Shown piece after piece: positions 34,301 through 46,266 of a DNA stretch of 64,000 nucleotides (position 1 is its first letter; each line of letters opens with the position of its first letter). Below the pieces are notes generated by a model. The model made no database searches, was not told the origin of the DNA, and was given only the letters and a program-made list of their open reading frames with translations. The DNA comes from Circinella umbellata. Taxonomy: Eukaryota > Mucoromycota > Mucoromycetes > Mucorales > Lichtheimiaceae. The position numbers and the translations under genes were made by a program. The stretch covers positions 62,001 to 126,000 of the forward strand of contig JAIWNF010000010.1 of the NCBI GenBank assembly GCA_025093555.1, written 5' to 3'.

Positions 34301-35923
34301 AAAATTGGATGTATCATCTGGGGTACACAAAATTGGCTGAAATGGTGGTTTTGCTATAAAAAAAGTAGTAATATTATTATTATTTCAACTAATAAAAAAA
34401 AACAAAGCTGCTTCATCATGTCAGTCATTTATTCATTATTTCTTACTTTTACGTAAGTTTTTCCAATCGATCCCTTTGAAAAATGGATGTTGTTGAATTT
34501 CTTGAACGCCATTTTTACCTAATCGAGTTTCTCGTTTCGATAGCAATCTGTATACAACAACAAAATCAGAAAAATAAAATATATATGTATATTTTTTTTG
34601 TTCGAGCAACATTATTATTGCTGTTGTTTGATAATGTTGTAAATATTTGTATAAAATAAATAAAAATAAAAGAGGAAATTACTTGCAAATCAAATCTTTG
34701 CATTCATCCGATATTGGGAAATCTTCATTAAACTTAAGCTTGGACTACGTAACATTAAACATGGGAATTAATAATTACAAATAACTCTGTAATTTATAAT
34801 TATATGTTTAGATTACCTCATGAAACAATATATTCAAATAGGTTTCTTTTTGGCTCTCATTACTATAAAACGGTGGAAATACTTGAAGGGCTTCATATAA
34901 TACAATGCCAACAGACCACCAATCTACTTCAGTACCATACGTCAAATTTCCTTCTTGTGCTTGTAATATTTCAGGAGCAACATAATCACATGTTCCAACG
35001 GCAACTGTCGGTGGCGATTTCTATTATATAACACATATAAGCACTTACATATTCTTTTCATTATTGACTTTTTTATATGGCTTTTTTTTTTGTATTTTGT
35101 ATTTTATTCTAATGAATATAGTTACCTTTGCATCATTAATCGATATACAAGAACCAAAATCGGTTATTTTGACGTGCCCTGTATGATCAATCAAAATATT
35201 TTGAGGTTTAATATCCCGATGAATATATCCCATTTGATGTAAACTATCCACAGCGATTATGGTCTCTGCAATATAAAAACGTGCTTCTTCTTCTGTCAAA
35301 CATTCATTGTTCTGTCGTAATAAAACACTGAATAAATCGCCGCCACCTGCATATTCCATCACTAAGTATAAATAATCATCGTCTTGAAACGCCCAATGAA
35401 GCTTAGGTATCCATGATGATGATGATTCTTGCTTGTCATTATCATGTTGCTGATGTTGTACTGCCAAAACATTTCGCTCTTCCATACAGAAAGTTCGTTC
35501 ATGATGTGATAAAGCATGAGCTTTATGAAGTTGTTTCATGGCATAAACTTGACCATTTTTTTTATGTCGAACAATGGATACTTGAGCAAATTGGCCGCGT
35601 GCAAGAGGTCGTATATGTTCAAAATCGTTTTTATTTATACGTAACTGTTTGATATGTTGATAAAGTGATTCATCTATAATAATATTAATAATAGTAGTAC
35701 TTGTTAGCCTTTTTTGATTGATTAGTTTTAATATATAATGTGTGTAAAATATAGTAAAAAGTGACGTACATTGTGACGATGGTGACGATGGTGACGAATC
35801 ATTGTTTTGTGGAAAAAGATCAGCATAAACAGCAACAAGACAGTCTAATAATAAATCTGTTTGAGAATGGACGATCTCTTGAAGGGATGCGGAGCTAGGC
35901 GGAGTAATGCATGGTGATAACAT
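31397..35923 (-). CDS. ROCK/MRCK-like Ser/Thr kinase (DMPK group, AGC) with coiled coil and C1 inserted in a PH-like domain
   Basis: Eight exons: 35770-35923, 35126-35673, 34817-35020, 34683-34744, 34453-34547, 32324-34353, 31789-31957, 31397-31590; 1151 residues. Kinase (about 68-345): glycine loop degenerate as LARGQFAQV, Lys in [18 protein letters not shown], and [11 protein letters not shown]. The AGC tail follows ([10 protein letters not shown], then PPFQPIL). A coiled coil of about 330 residues (430-760) is rich in Gln/Glu/Leu. A PH-like strand region near 870-950 ([15 protein letters not shown]) is split from a last PH helix ([11 protein letters not shown]) by a C1 zinc finger at about 1057-1097 ([21 protein letters not shown]), the ROCK arrangement. 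Known relatives act below Rho/Cdc42 on myosin and polarity. No Rho-binding motif was pinned down. It diverges from PHO85. Confidence 0.9.
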
Positions 35924-36412
35924 AGGGTATATATATAGTTTTGTTTATAAAAAAAATAGTATGTAGCAGTAATAGTAAATAATAATAATAAAAGTAGAAA
36001 ACGAAAAGAGAGAGAGAGAAGAAGAAAAAAAAATAAAAGAGAGGAAAAAAACGTGTTGATGGGATTATTATCCAAAAGAAGGAGAATGTTTACAACAAAT
36101 TCATTTTTTTTTGTAAGTTCCGAAAACATAGTAATACTAATTATAACCAGCAACGACAATTATAATGCTTGAGGCAAAAAACTTCTCTCTCTCTCACACA
36201 CACATATATATATAATACATACAGGCGCAGCAAAACAAAACAGCCTCTTTTTTCTTACACGTAACAACAAAAAAAAGCCATAACAACAACAAAAAACAAA
36301 ACGTACCCCCTCCTACCCCTCTTTTTTTTTTCCTTTGTTGTTTCTTTACATACTAAAACCCGCCTTTTCTTTCCTCCTCTTTTTCTATAAACGCACATAC
36401 CCTATACATTCC
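35924..36412. promoter_or_regulatory. Divergent upstream region, ROCK-like kinase / PHO85
   Basis: 489 bases hold both promoters. On the plus strand a CT/CA-rich run (about 36183-36207) and a long pyrimidine tract (about 36300-36390) lead to PHO85. No TATA box stands out for either gene. Confidence 0.45.
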
Positions 36413-37333
36413 ATGTCGACTACAGGTACTCCTGATCAACGCTACTCTAGACTAGAAAAACTAGGCGAAGGTACCTATGCAACAGTTTTCAAAGGCAAAA
36501 GTCGACTTAGTGGCGAAATGGTCGCGCTCAAGGAAATTCATTTGGATGCCGAAGAAGGTGCCCCTTCCACTGCTATTCGCGAAATTTCACTTATGAAAGA
36601 ACTTAAGCATCCTAATATTGTACGACTTATTGATGTCATTCATACTGAATCTAAACTTATTTTAATCTTTGAATACATGGATCAAGATTTGAAAAAATAT
36701 ATGGATTCCACGGCGCGTACAGGTCATACAGCATTGGAAACGACCATCATCAAGTCATTCATGTACCAGCTTCTAAAAGGAATTGCTTATTGTCACGAAA
36801 ACCGAGTGCTTCATCGTGATTTAAAACCACAGAACTTACTCATTAATAAACGACTTGAATTAAAACTGGGAGACTTTGGATTGGCACGTGCGTTTGGTAT
36901 TCCTGTGAATACATTTTCAAATGAAGTGGTCACTTTATGGTATCGAGCACCGGATGTTTTATTAGGTTCAAGGATGTATTCAACATCAATCGATATTTGG
37001 TCTGCAGGTTGTATCATGGCAGAAATGTATACAGGGAGACCCTTGTTTCCAGGTACGACCAATGAAGATCAATTACAGAAGATCTTTCGGATGATGGGTA
37101 CCCCAACTGAACAAACTTGGCCAGGTGTTTCTCAATTGCCCGAATATAAACCCAACCAGGTTATTTATCCGCCCCAACATATAAATACCATCCTGCCAAA
37201 TGTCGACGCATGTGGCCGCGATCTATTGTCACGCATGCTTCAATATCAGCCACAATTGAGAATATCCGCAAAGGATGCAATGAATCATCCATATTTTCAG
37301 GAAGTCAGGTACATGCAACAACAGTTTGAATAG
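36413..37333 (+). CDS. PHO85: Cyclin-dependent kinase PHO85
   Basis: Intronless, 306 residues, normal for the family. The kinase starts [20 protein letters not shown]; the cyclin-binding helix is [20 protein letters not shown], then [47 protein letters not shown] and [17 protein letters not shown]. The GIPVNTF segment and [11 protein letters not shown] are characteristic of Pho85/CDK5 and separate it from Cdc28/CDK1. With Pcl and Pho80 cyclins, Pho85 controls phosphate response, glycogen metabolism, polarity and cell-cycle exit. I took the ATG at 36413 ([11 protein letters not shown]) because it starts just before the kinase fold. An upstream in-frame start would add a hydrophobic stretch from a pyrimidine-rich leader and is unlikely. 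Confidence 0.97.
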   Translation: MSTTGTPDQRYSRLEKLGEGTYATVFKGKSRLSGEMVALKEIHLDAEEGAPSTAIREISLMKELKHPNIVRLIDVIHTESKLILIFEYMDQDLKKYMDSTARTGHTALETTIIKSFMYQLLKGIAYCHENRVLHRDLKPQNLLINKRLELKLGDFGLARAFGIPVNTFSNEVVTLWYRAPDVLLGSRMYSTSIDIWSAGCIMAEMYTGRPLFPGTTNEDQLQKIFRMMGTPTEQTWPGVSQLPEYKPNQVIYPPQHINTILPNVDACGRDLLSRMLQYQPQLRISAKDAMNHPYFQEVRYMQQQFE

Positions 37334-38700
37334 AAATATTTCCTTTTTTCTCTCTCCCATTTTTTTTTCATTTCATGTAAAGCTCCTTTTTCTCGTTTTT
37401 TTTATATTCTCTCTTTCTCTAATCATTTTTGATTTGTTTTCTCTGTTTCTCACGTTTTTCTTTTTAATTTTTTAATCCAATCACTCAATTCATATCTGCA
37501 CACACACATATACACACACATACATACATACAAAGCAATATTCTTCACCTTTTCTACTATTATTTTTCATCCGCCACAAACATCAATATTATTACTACGA
37601 ATATATATTGGGAGATCGTCACATATAACAATTTTGTTAAGAGGAGGGATGGCAAAATAAGGATAATTATTATCGAATTATAATGTGAAATATGCGACAT
37701 TATTGTTTGTACCACATCAAACACTAAGATGGATGAATGGGAAATGTTTTAATAATAATGAACAGTAAACGGGGGTACGTAATGCGTGACTATTACCTGA
37801 CCTGAGTATATTATGGGGCAGGAACATATCATATTCAAACTAGAAAAATACTTACGACATAAAGGACACAACAGGTGGTCTTTGATAGCCGTTTGAAAAG
37901 TATATTCATACATATCGGAGCCTGCGTTTTTTTTGCATGAAAAATGATCAGGTTCTCAGTTTAAATGAAATTTTATCCAAGTCAATTTCAAAGAATATAT
38001 AATCAACTATAGCTTTGTCAAAAAGTACCATTAGTAATATTCATTCTCATACTGTAACACAGCTATTGTCAATAAAGGTAATTGTTATTTACTACGTACT
38101 GCTCGTTTTGATTGCTATTGCTCCTGAAATTTCGGCGTACTGTATCGACTCCAACACTATTTATTTTACTTTTTTTGTGAAAAACAAAGAAAAACCAATA
38201 GCTTATCAATTTTAGTCCGTTTGAAAAAAAAAACAGTAATAAGTGAAAAAGTGTTGGTTATTAACATCGTTGGTTATTCGCACGATCAATAACAGCTATT
38301 ATTACAATGTCAAAAGTAATCATTGCAGCAAACATTCTCGTCATAGCTTCTACTATTACAGATAGTGATATCTCACCAAGAGCAGAAATAGCTGAGTCCT
38401 TTTAACATGAACAGTAACAGCTGCTGTAAGTAATTCTATTATAATAATGTGAGTAAGCTCATTTTTAACAAGCAATGAGTATCACTGGTTATTTCACCTA
38501 GTAATAGAACAGTAATGTCACTAGGTCTCTGAATCTTTATGCTCATCATTTTCAAAGATATATTGTACATGTATATGAATCGGATACACGTATAGTGAAC
38601 TTGCTCTGTAAATTTTTGTTTGTTTGGGACTTGGTGATGAATACAAAAAAACAGTTCCTCACTATGATTTTTTTTTCTTTTACGTACTTCCCTTATTTTA
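37334..38700. other. Gene-free stretch downstream of PHO85
   Basis: T-rich 3' region with CA-rich repeats near 37500-37530, then AT-rich DNA. Nothing family-like was seen. The missing first exon of the acyl-CoA oxidase relic would be expected here but could not be recognised. Confidence 0.5.
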
Positions 38701-38712
38701 GATAATTAGAAG

Positions 38713-39347
38713 TGGGATGATGGAGATAAATGGATTGTTAGTATTTTGTACGTACGGTCAAATTTCTCTGACAAGTTTGTTTAGTTTCATTTTGTACTTA
38801 GATTTATAAATACACATACTTTTAATTCAATGGTGATAATAAATAATACGTACGTAAAACTTAAACACTTTCTTTTTTTTTATATAATTGCAACAATAAT
38901 ATCAATAGTGCACCTTATGTTTATTACCACTTTCATAAAATATCGATTTGATGAAGAACAACAAAAAGTAGTTTATGAGCGTGCAATTGGTAATGAAATT
39001 ATTAATTTTAATAATATTTATGTCATACATATTAAATTATAATATTAATACAACAACAAAATAAAAAGATAAAAGTAACAGAGTAATAATTCATAACATT
39101 TATATAGTGTAATCTCTTTTCGTATAATGATCGTACATAATTGGGCCAACGCTCCAATGTTCAAAATTTGGAAGCTACAACAGCAATATACACCATCTCA
39201 CGCTATTCCTTGGGGAAAACAGTCGACCAAGGTGTCGTAATGACTTATAGGATTATTCATGGTTAATATTATGATCCTCGTCCAGATTATGTTCAAGTTC
39301 GTAGTATACAGTACCATCGAGCTTTATCACTGTAGTTGACGAAAGTT
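38713..39347 (+). pseudogene. Decayed acyl-CoA oxidase copy
   Basis: Three blocks match successive exons of the intact oxidase at 58506-61314 in the same order. 38713-38760 reads WDDGDKWIVSILY against WDDEDRHIVNLLY. 38911-39003 reads DEEQQKVVYERAIGNEII against NEEQKKVFYERALRHEII, preceded by an AATAG acceptor as in the intact gene. 39141-39347 reads LGQRSNVQNLEATTA against LGHGSNIQGLETTAT, then TYRIIHG against ARLIIHG. The third block lacks about 20 codons relative to the intact gene and has an in-frame TAA at 39264-39266 and a TAG at 39333-39335. Exon 1 and everything after exon 4 are missing. It is on the opposite strand from the intact gene. Confidence 0.8.
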
Positions 39348-40162
39348 GTATCAAGCTGTTTGTATATTCTGTTTTGAAGCGACAAAAAAAAAAGAATCAA
39401 GATTCAAATTTATTCTTATTGTTTCTTATGAAGAGTGCTGGTTCATTAATTTGATAATACTAGATTTACATATATCAAGGAACATTATCACTGACAGACT
39501 TTGAAGAAATATAGCTCAAATTAAAGTATTAAGATAAACACAAAAATAAAAATGCACGTGTATGTGCATCTCTATCCTGTATCCTAGGTTTGATACTTTT
39601 TTCTAAATAGCTGAGAAATCTAGGTCGTTAATGGTGAAGTTGAATGTATATATTTTTGGTATAAATGAATAAATGGAAGAGTAATGCGTTAGATCCACGT
39701 TTGATATTTAACAGAATTATAATTCATATATTGATTTAAATTAAGTTTTAATATTGTTCTATATATCATTCTCAGACGACCGATATTATGCTGAGTCAAA
39801 TAAACTATTACGTTACTCGCCAAAAACCGTTAATTCATATTTGAAGTACAAGTAGTTGCTCTAAAAATCTGGAGGTGTACCTATAAATAAGAAGTTTATT
39901 TTAATATAAAAAGTGAATCTAGTCAATGTCTCAAAACAAGGCAAACTATCAATTCTTTTGGTTTTCCGCCGGCTGACCATTTGTTACGTCACAGTTTTTT
40001 AATCTCGGCAGAAACAGGCTGGTGAGTGAACAAAAAATAACTAAAGAAAAAAAAAAAAAAACAGCAAAGCGGGTCCAAACTATTGGAGATTTTTCTTTGT
40101 GCCTTCCTTCCCCATTACTAACTAACCCTCCCTACTCTTTATATACAAAGATCCCATTCATA
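39348..40162. other. Upstream region of the NDUFS7 gene, otherwise gene-free
   Basis: AT-rich until about 39950, then mixed composition. It holds TTACGTCA (39984-39991, CRE-like) and TTTATATA (40138-40145), a TATA-like element only 18 bases before the NDUFS7 start codon. If that element is used, the 5' leader would be very short or initiation lies elsewhere. Confidence 0.45.
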
Positions 40163-41424
40163 ATGGCGATGACTGCACTTGGATTGAATGCTGCCAAGCG
40201 TGCCTTGAGTAAGTTTGGCAATTTATATATTAAAACACTTTTTGATCAACACCCGTCGCGTAATTAATATAATATATTAATAATATATAATATAACAGCA
40301 ACCTCGGTCGCACCTCAAGCATTATCTGTCGTATCAAAGCGTGCTGTATCAACTGAAGTTACTCGCAACATTGACGAAATTAAAGACGTAGCTTTGAAGC
40401 CCAACAATGGCGCAGGTTCGATCTTTTTTCTTTTCTTAAAAAAAAATTGGAAACAATATATATATATTTCGAAAATGAACGACAACAAAAGACATAATCA
40501 CATTGGAATTCAATTAATAACAGTTAAAAAAAACAACGACAACAACATTGAATTATTTATATAATTATAGAATACATTTTGTCTACTGTCGATCGTGTTG
40601 TTAGTTGGGCCCGTGAAGGTTCATTCTGGCCTGTCACTTTCGGTTTGGCATGCTGTGCTGTGGTATGTTTTGATTATATCATTTTTCGGACGAATAATAA
40701 TAATAATAATGCGAAACCGATTAGAAGAGAATGAAGGATATTTTGGATATTAAAAAGCAATTATTTTTTTGGGGGAAAACTATATATTATCTATAAATGT
40801 AGGAAATGATGCATTGTTCTGCACCTCGTTACGATCAGGATCGTTTGGGTATTATTTTCCGTGCTTCTCCTCGTCAGTCCGATGTCATGATTGTCGCTGG
40901 TACTTTGACCAACAAGATGGCTCCTGCTTTGAGAAAGGTTTACGATCAGGTAATAATTCACATTACAATAACGTTTATTTATAATATATAAATATTTGGA
41001 TTACAAAAGAGAAAATAGAGTAGATAAGAAATTCAATGCGGTGGCTAATGGATCAATACTTTTTAGATGCCTGAACCCCGTTGGGTTATTTCCATGGGCA
41101 GTTGTGCTAACGGTGGTGGTTATTATCATTACTCGTACTCTGTTGTACGTGGTTGTGATCGTATCGTTCCTGTTGATGTGTATGTTCCTGGTTGTCCTCC
41201 TACTGCTGAAGCACTCTTATATGGTATCTTCCAATTGCAAAAGAAGATGAGAAGAGTAAGTTTTCCTTTTTTTCTTGATAAATATATATATATATATATA
41301 TATAATGGGCAGTATAGGTTGATGGAAATGGTAGAAGACGTATCATACAATATTCCGAATGCTAAAAAAAGATTTTATTTTTATAATGTAGACCAAGATC
41401 ACCCGTCTTTGGTATAGAAAGTAG
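40163..41424 (+). CDS. NDUFS7: NADH:ubiquinone oxidoreductase 20-kDa subunit (complex I PSST/NDUFS7)
   Basis: Six exons: 40163-40208, 40299-40415, 40571-40662, 40803-40949, 41067-41255, 41392-41424; 207 residues. The start [15 protein letters not shown] is a mitochondrial presequence. The mature core shows [20 protein letters not shown] with the paired Cys ligands of iron-sulfur cluster N2, and the remaining ligands are in MGSCANGGG and [14 protein letters not shown]. It also has the conserved [20 protein letters not shown]. This subunit passes electrons to ubiquinone at the matrix arm of complex I, so the organism has a proton-pumping complex I. The last exon is only 33 bases and encodes the conserved end (ITRLWYRK). 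Confidence 0.97.
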
Positions 41425-41899
41425 ACATTTTATATATTTTATTTTATATAAATATATGATTTCATGACGACACAAGCAACAAACATCAACTACCACAATT
41501 TACTTATACACACACACACACACTCCCACAACTCACATTTTACAAAATAAAAAGTCCTCTTTTTTTCTAATCCCAAGAACTTGTAAACAAAATAAAGTAA
41601 AAAAAAAAGTTATTTTTGGCGTCAAAGTCAGATGGGTGATTGTATACAATACACACATAAAACTCAAAACACAGAAAGATAAAGACCATTTATTTTCACT
41701 CTCTATTTCCTTTGTGTCGGTTATTTGTTATAGAAGCTACGCCTCTTTTTTTTTTAACTTTTTTTTTGTTTGTTTCTCTTTGCGCAGTCTCTCTCTCTTT
41801 TTCTTCTTTTCATTTCTTTCGCTTATTTTTAACAGTGTTTTATAATTTCTTTTTGTTTATTTACTTGATACCCTTTTTTAATATAATTTATTATTCAAT
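41425..41899. other. Region between NDUFS7 and the Thr-rich protein gene
   Basis: Contains a (CA)n run (about 41506-41524), A- and T-rich tracts and a long pyrimidine tract up to the next start. A hydrophobic open frame at 41712 comes from the pyrimidine tract and is out of phase with the downstream gene. Confidence 0.5.
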
Positions 41900-43159
41900 A
41901 TGTCATCTGTTGAAGAAGAACCATACACTACAGAGACACCAGGACCATCTCCGACAGACTCGTCTCCAGATGATCAACCAACAACAACACAAGAGCCTGA
42001 TGGTCCTAGTTCAAGTAAAGATGATCCCTCTACTGAACCAACAACAACACAAGAAACTAATTATCCGACTTCGAGTAATAATGAACCTTCTACTGAACCA
42101 ACAACCACGTCACCTCCTCCTGAAGAAACTACACCAGTCCCTGGTGAAAGTACATCGCCTTCTCCACCTAATCCATCCACTACAGATTCAGAAGTATCAC
42201 CACCACCTGTGACGACTTCGGAACCTGAACCGACTACCACTTCTGTTCCTGACACAACATCACCCGATCCAACCCCAACTGTAAGTACAACAGAGGATGC
42301 TTCTACTTCACAAATTCCTACAACTACAGTAGATCCTACTACTACTTCTGATATTCCTTCTCCTTCAACAACGACACAACCACCTACAGATACATCAACA
42401 ACGATTGATGTACCTCCAACTATTACTACTACCAGTGATCCAATACCGACGAGCACTGTAAACGAACCTACTCCAGAGCCAACATCAGCCCCAACAACAC
42501 AAAGCTTTACCACAGTTACTACTCTCGTACCATCAGAAACTGTCATAATAACTAATGGCGAAACCATGACAACCACAACTTTTATTTCTCAAGTGTAAAT
42601 CTATTTTATTATTATTAATTTATTTATTTACACATTTCATCTTTTATCTCTTATCTTCATCTAAGCGTCCTTACATTTATGTGTACTTTTATTCTTTGAA
42701 CTAATTTTCTTTAGAACGGTCGTTCCAACATTGCCTGAGGTAGATGCTATTGAGCAAGGTTCGCCAAACACGAAAGCTATTATTGGTGGTGTCATAGGAG
42801 GAGTCGCAGGTCTTGGTCTCGCGATTGCAGCGATTGCGTTTTTCATGCGCCGAAAGAAAAAACGCGAGAGGATTGAGCAACTTCAACATCAACAACGCCG
42901 ATTATCATCACCTATGGAGACGGGTAATTCTTATGATGATGATTTCTATGGTGATCCTTATAGGCATTCATTAATGTCGAGTAATAATGGTGAATATGGA
43001 TGGTCAAGTAGTAGCAATACTAATACAAGCAATGCACCTTTATTTACATATGATACAGCTGTCGAAGCTTATCGAAACGGTGGACCAGCGCCAGGAGGGA
43101 CACGACCAAATACTAGAGAAAATGATGTTGGTCTTGATATACCTCATTATCGCGACTAA
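41900..43159 (+). CDS. Thr/Pro/Ser-rich single-pass membrane protein (mucin-like; possible cell-wall sensor)
   Basis: Two exons, 41900-42594 and 42715-43159, 379 residues. Residues 1-230 are almost all Thr, Pro, Ser and Glu with repeated TEPTTTQE-like units, an expected O-mannosylated stalk. One transmembrane helix lies at about 253-276 (AIIGGVIGGVAGLGLAIAAI), rich in Gly as in WSC/MID2-type sensors, followed by RRKKKR as a cytosolic stop-transfer signal. The tail is Gln/Asn/Ser-rich and acidic (YDDDFYGDPYRHSLM). No N-terminal signal peptide is visible in this model. Either the helix serves as a reverse signal anchor or a 5' exon upstream of 41900 encodes one. The family is a guess; the topology is clear. 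Confidence 0.75.
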
Positions 43160-46100
43160 GGTTAAAAAAAAAGACTCTTCAACCTTTAGTTACTCTTTCC
43201 AAAAAAAAACAGAAAATTTTGTACAGCCTCCTTATTTAAATAATGTATTTTGAACACCACTCACTCTCACAAATTTTATTTATAAATTTTATTTTGTAAA
43301 TGTATACTAATATGGATAATAACATTAATATAAAATGATATACAAATTGTTTTTTATAGCTTTTGTTATAATTATAGATTTATAGCGTTTTCTTTAAAAA
43401 AAAAAAAGTAAAAGAGACTTCCCTAGTACTATTTTGGATGAAAAAACAACCTGGGATAAACCAGAATCTATTTTGAAATGTGGCGTAGGTATGAGAAGTT
43501 ACACATAGATCAGCTTGTGGCTAAGTGTATACTCGACAATGTGATTATAGTTTTATAATTAAGGGGTTTTTTTTATTTATTCATTCATTCAATAAACTTG
43601 AAATTTAAAGATGATAATATACTAATTAACAGTAATACACATTTTTTTAATTAAATGTATACCTTAAATGTTGTTGCAGGAGCTCTTGTATAATAGTATA
43701 ATAATGAATCGAAAAGTAGTATTAGTTATTACATTGTGTTAGTATCAGTGATCTTTTCTTTTACTTGATCTCTCCCATTTTTCCCAAAGTAGCAGATCAC
43801 TTTGATATCTTAATAATACTTCTTGGTAATGTATATACTAAATCATTCTGCACTTAGTAAAGTCGCATTCTTATTTGTACGGCTGCTATAGTACAACAAA
43901 ATACTACTAGTCCAATTACCTATTTATCTCCGTTATTCTAATCATTTGACTTAAGTATCATACGTATTAATAATTATGCATAACTGATAACAAGATCTAT
44001 ACATGTATGTTTTTGAAAAAATAATATGATACCGCCCTTTATAAAGTTTGAGGCTTTATGGGTTAGCTAGTATGCCAAAAAGAGATTTATGTAGTAGAAT
44101 ATGTAGTTCCACTGACCGTTTATAAATGATAGCCTCTTATAACATCTGTTTATGTATATAAAGTTAACTTTATCACTGATACATTTGTTTTTTTTTATAT
44201 TATGCAACATTGCTAGGCTAAAGATGTGAAAAAAAAAAAACTTAGTTATTGCAAGGCTATAAACTTCATTTTAAATGGGTATGATGGACTGGTACGTAAT
44301 TAATATTTTTTCTGATTATTATTTTTATACGATGTACTGACAGTAATATGATAACTTGTAACATCACTCTTTGAAGACATCATGGCGGGTGCCAGTGCAT
44401 GAGAAATTATTATCAGAAGACTAGTTAAATATAAAATTTCGAGAATAAACACCTTTAAAGACAGATATACGCTACGTACACATGAACTTGAACTTATTTA
44501 CTACTATCATTTTATTCTCAATAATACATGTAATTATTTATGTCATAGCTTGAGTTCTTTTTGGATATATTCTTCTTTGTTTTGTCAAGACTAAACAAAT
44601 AATGCAATGATCGATCTAATTTTTATCTATAGAGCTTATAGATGAAGATCGCACCTAAAGAAACTGAACTAGTTTTTACCTTAAATAAACAACATCTGCA
44701 TTTGGAATATGGTATTGCTATAAACATTTAGTAGTATGTGTAAAAGTTTTCTCACTGCGTGACCATTACGGAAATCCATTGATTTGTAGTTGATATATTG
44801 AAAATGAACTGTTTCTTCAATGTGAAACATGTCTAAATCGGTATGAGATTGGTATTCTAAAAGAATTCGAGTGGAAAATAAGGCTGACTACTTTCTTTCA
44901 TTAAATGACATTGTTATTCAAATTGTATATAGGGTTATATAATAGTTTTGTTCCTATTTTTTTTAATTAAATGGAATCGATCAAAAAGGTAAGTATATAC
45001 AGAGTAGAACCCCAGAAACCTGTATATTCTTGACCGTATAATTCTGTAGCGCAAGAACAAGATGCTGTCTACCAAAAGTATAAATCTATATAATGCGTCT
45101 TGTTAAAAATTTTCTTTTCGAATTACTTAATAATGTGATGTAATTTATTCTTCAAAACATCTCCTCGTACGAGTGATAATATCATTCTGACATAATTTAA
45201 ATGTTATGTGTTAGTCACATCTATTTTATAATCTCGGACTGTATTGCTCTCAACTGAATTAACAATATATGTAGTACGTAGTGTGTGTGATTTTGATAAA
45301 AGATTCACTGCCAATGCATGCAATCCAAAGATCCAAGCATGCCTGGAAAGCCGCGTGCTTCAATAAAACAATATTTACGGCGTGTAGATTTGATTTTTAT
45401 TTGTTAGATCTTGTTGTTATTAATAATTATTCGCATAAACGCCAATATATTAAACAGTTACTGTGAACTTGTTCTCATGGTAAAGACATCATGATGGACC
45501 AATTACTATTGGCGACATTTACATTTTTACATAAAGAAGAAAACAAAAATAATACTAGATTCATGTTGTTTTGCACGAAAGGGAGAAAGTATTGAGCTTT
45601 TTTACTTATTGGTACGTAAGCATTGCATTTTTGTTTTAGACTATCAACTATTTAAATAAGAAAGCAGTATCTTTTATCAGAACCTAGTTTCTTTTTATAT
45701 TCACGTACATGTCAAAATATTCGCCTAACGGTTTTGTTTTTCAATCTGCTTAAGTTAAGTCGTATACATTGAGATGATTGTGAATTGTGTCATTACTACT
45801 TTGTGAGTTATTAGTGCCATGCTATTACAGTATAATGATGTATTAATATTAGCACAATTACCAACTAGCTTCTATTTCTAGTTTATCATGTTATAGCTTT
45901 TTGATTGAGTCGCGTTAGATTAAAATGTTTGGACTTATAAAATTGAATAAGATATCCACACAGTATCTCGCCACGAGCCTTCTAACTATGCTGAACCACC
46001 ATCACGTGGTTAAGAATATATACTTAGATAATCTCAACAGTATTTTGCGAAAGATCGCTCATATTTTTTTCTAGTCGACTCTTTTTTACGGGAAAAGATA

Positions 46101-46266
46101 CGTTTTATTGAAGTGTAATATATCTCCAGCAAGGAAAAAAGTCAAAAAGTTTAATAGCAAAAAATCATTTTTTTTAAATACACTTGATACAGTACGTATT
46201 AAAAAGCTCACGAGGAGTCTTGCAATCGTTAAAGTTATATACCTTCATGGGTTACCTTTAATTTTG
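43160..46266. other. 3-kb gene-free AT-rich stretch
   Basis: No family-like coding sequence on either strand. Short open frames (for example at 45281) have no recognisable motif. Poly-A/T tracts are frequent. Confidence 0.55.

Noticed and set aside
41712..42212. Hydrophobic frame as a possible signal peptide for the Thr-rich protein
   Set aside because: Frame is out of phase with the 41900 start and derives from a pyrimidine tract; no splice pair that restores phase was identified.
42061..42576. Long minus-strand Val/Gly-rich frame opposite the Thr-rich gene
   Set aside because: Mirror of repetitive ACA/CCA codons of the Thr/Pro stalk on the other strand, a known artefact.
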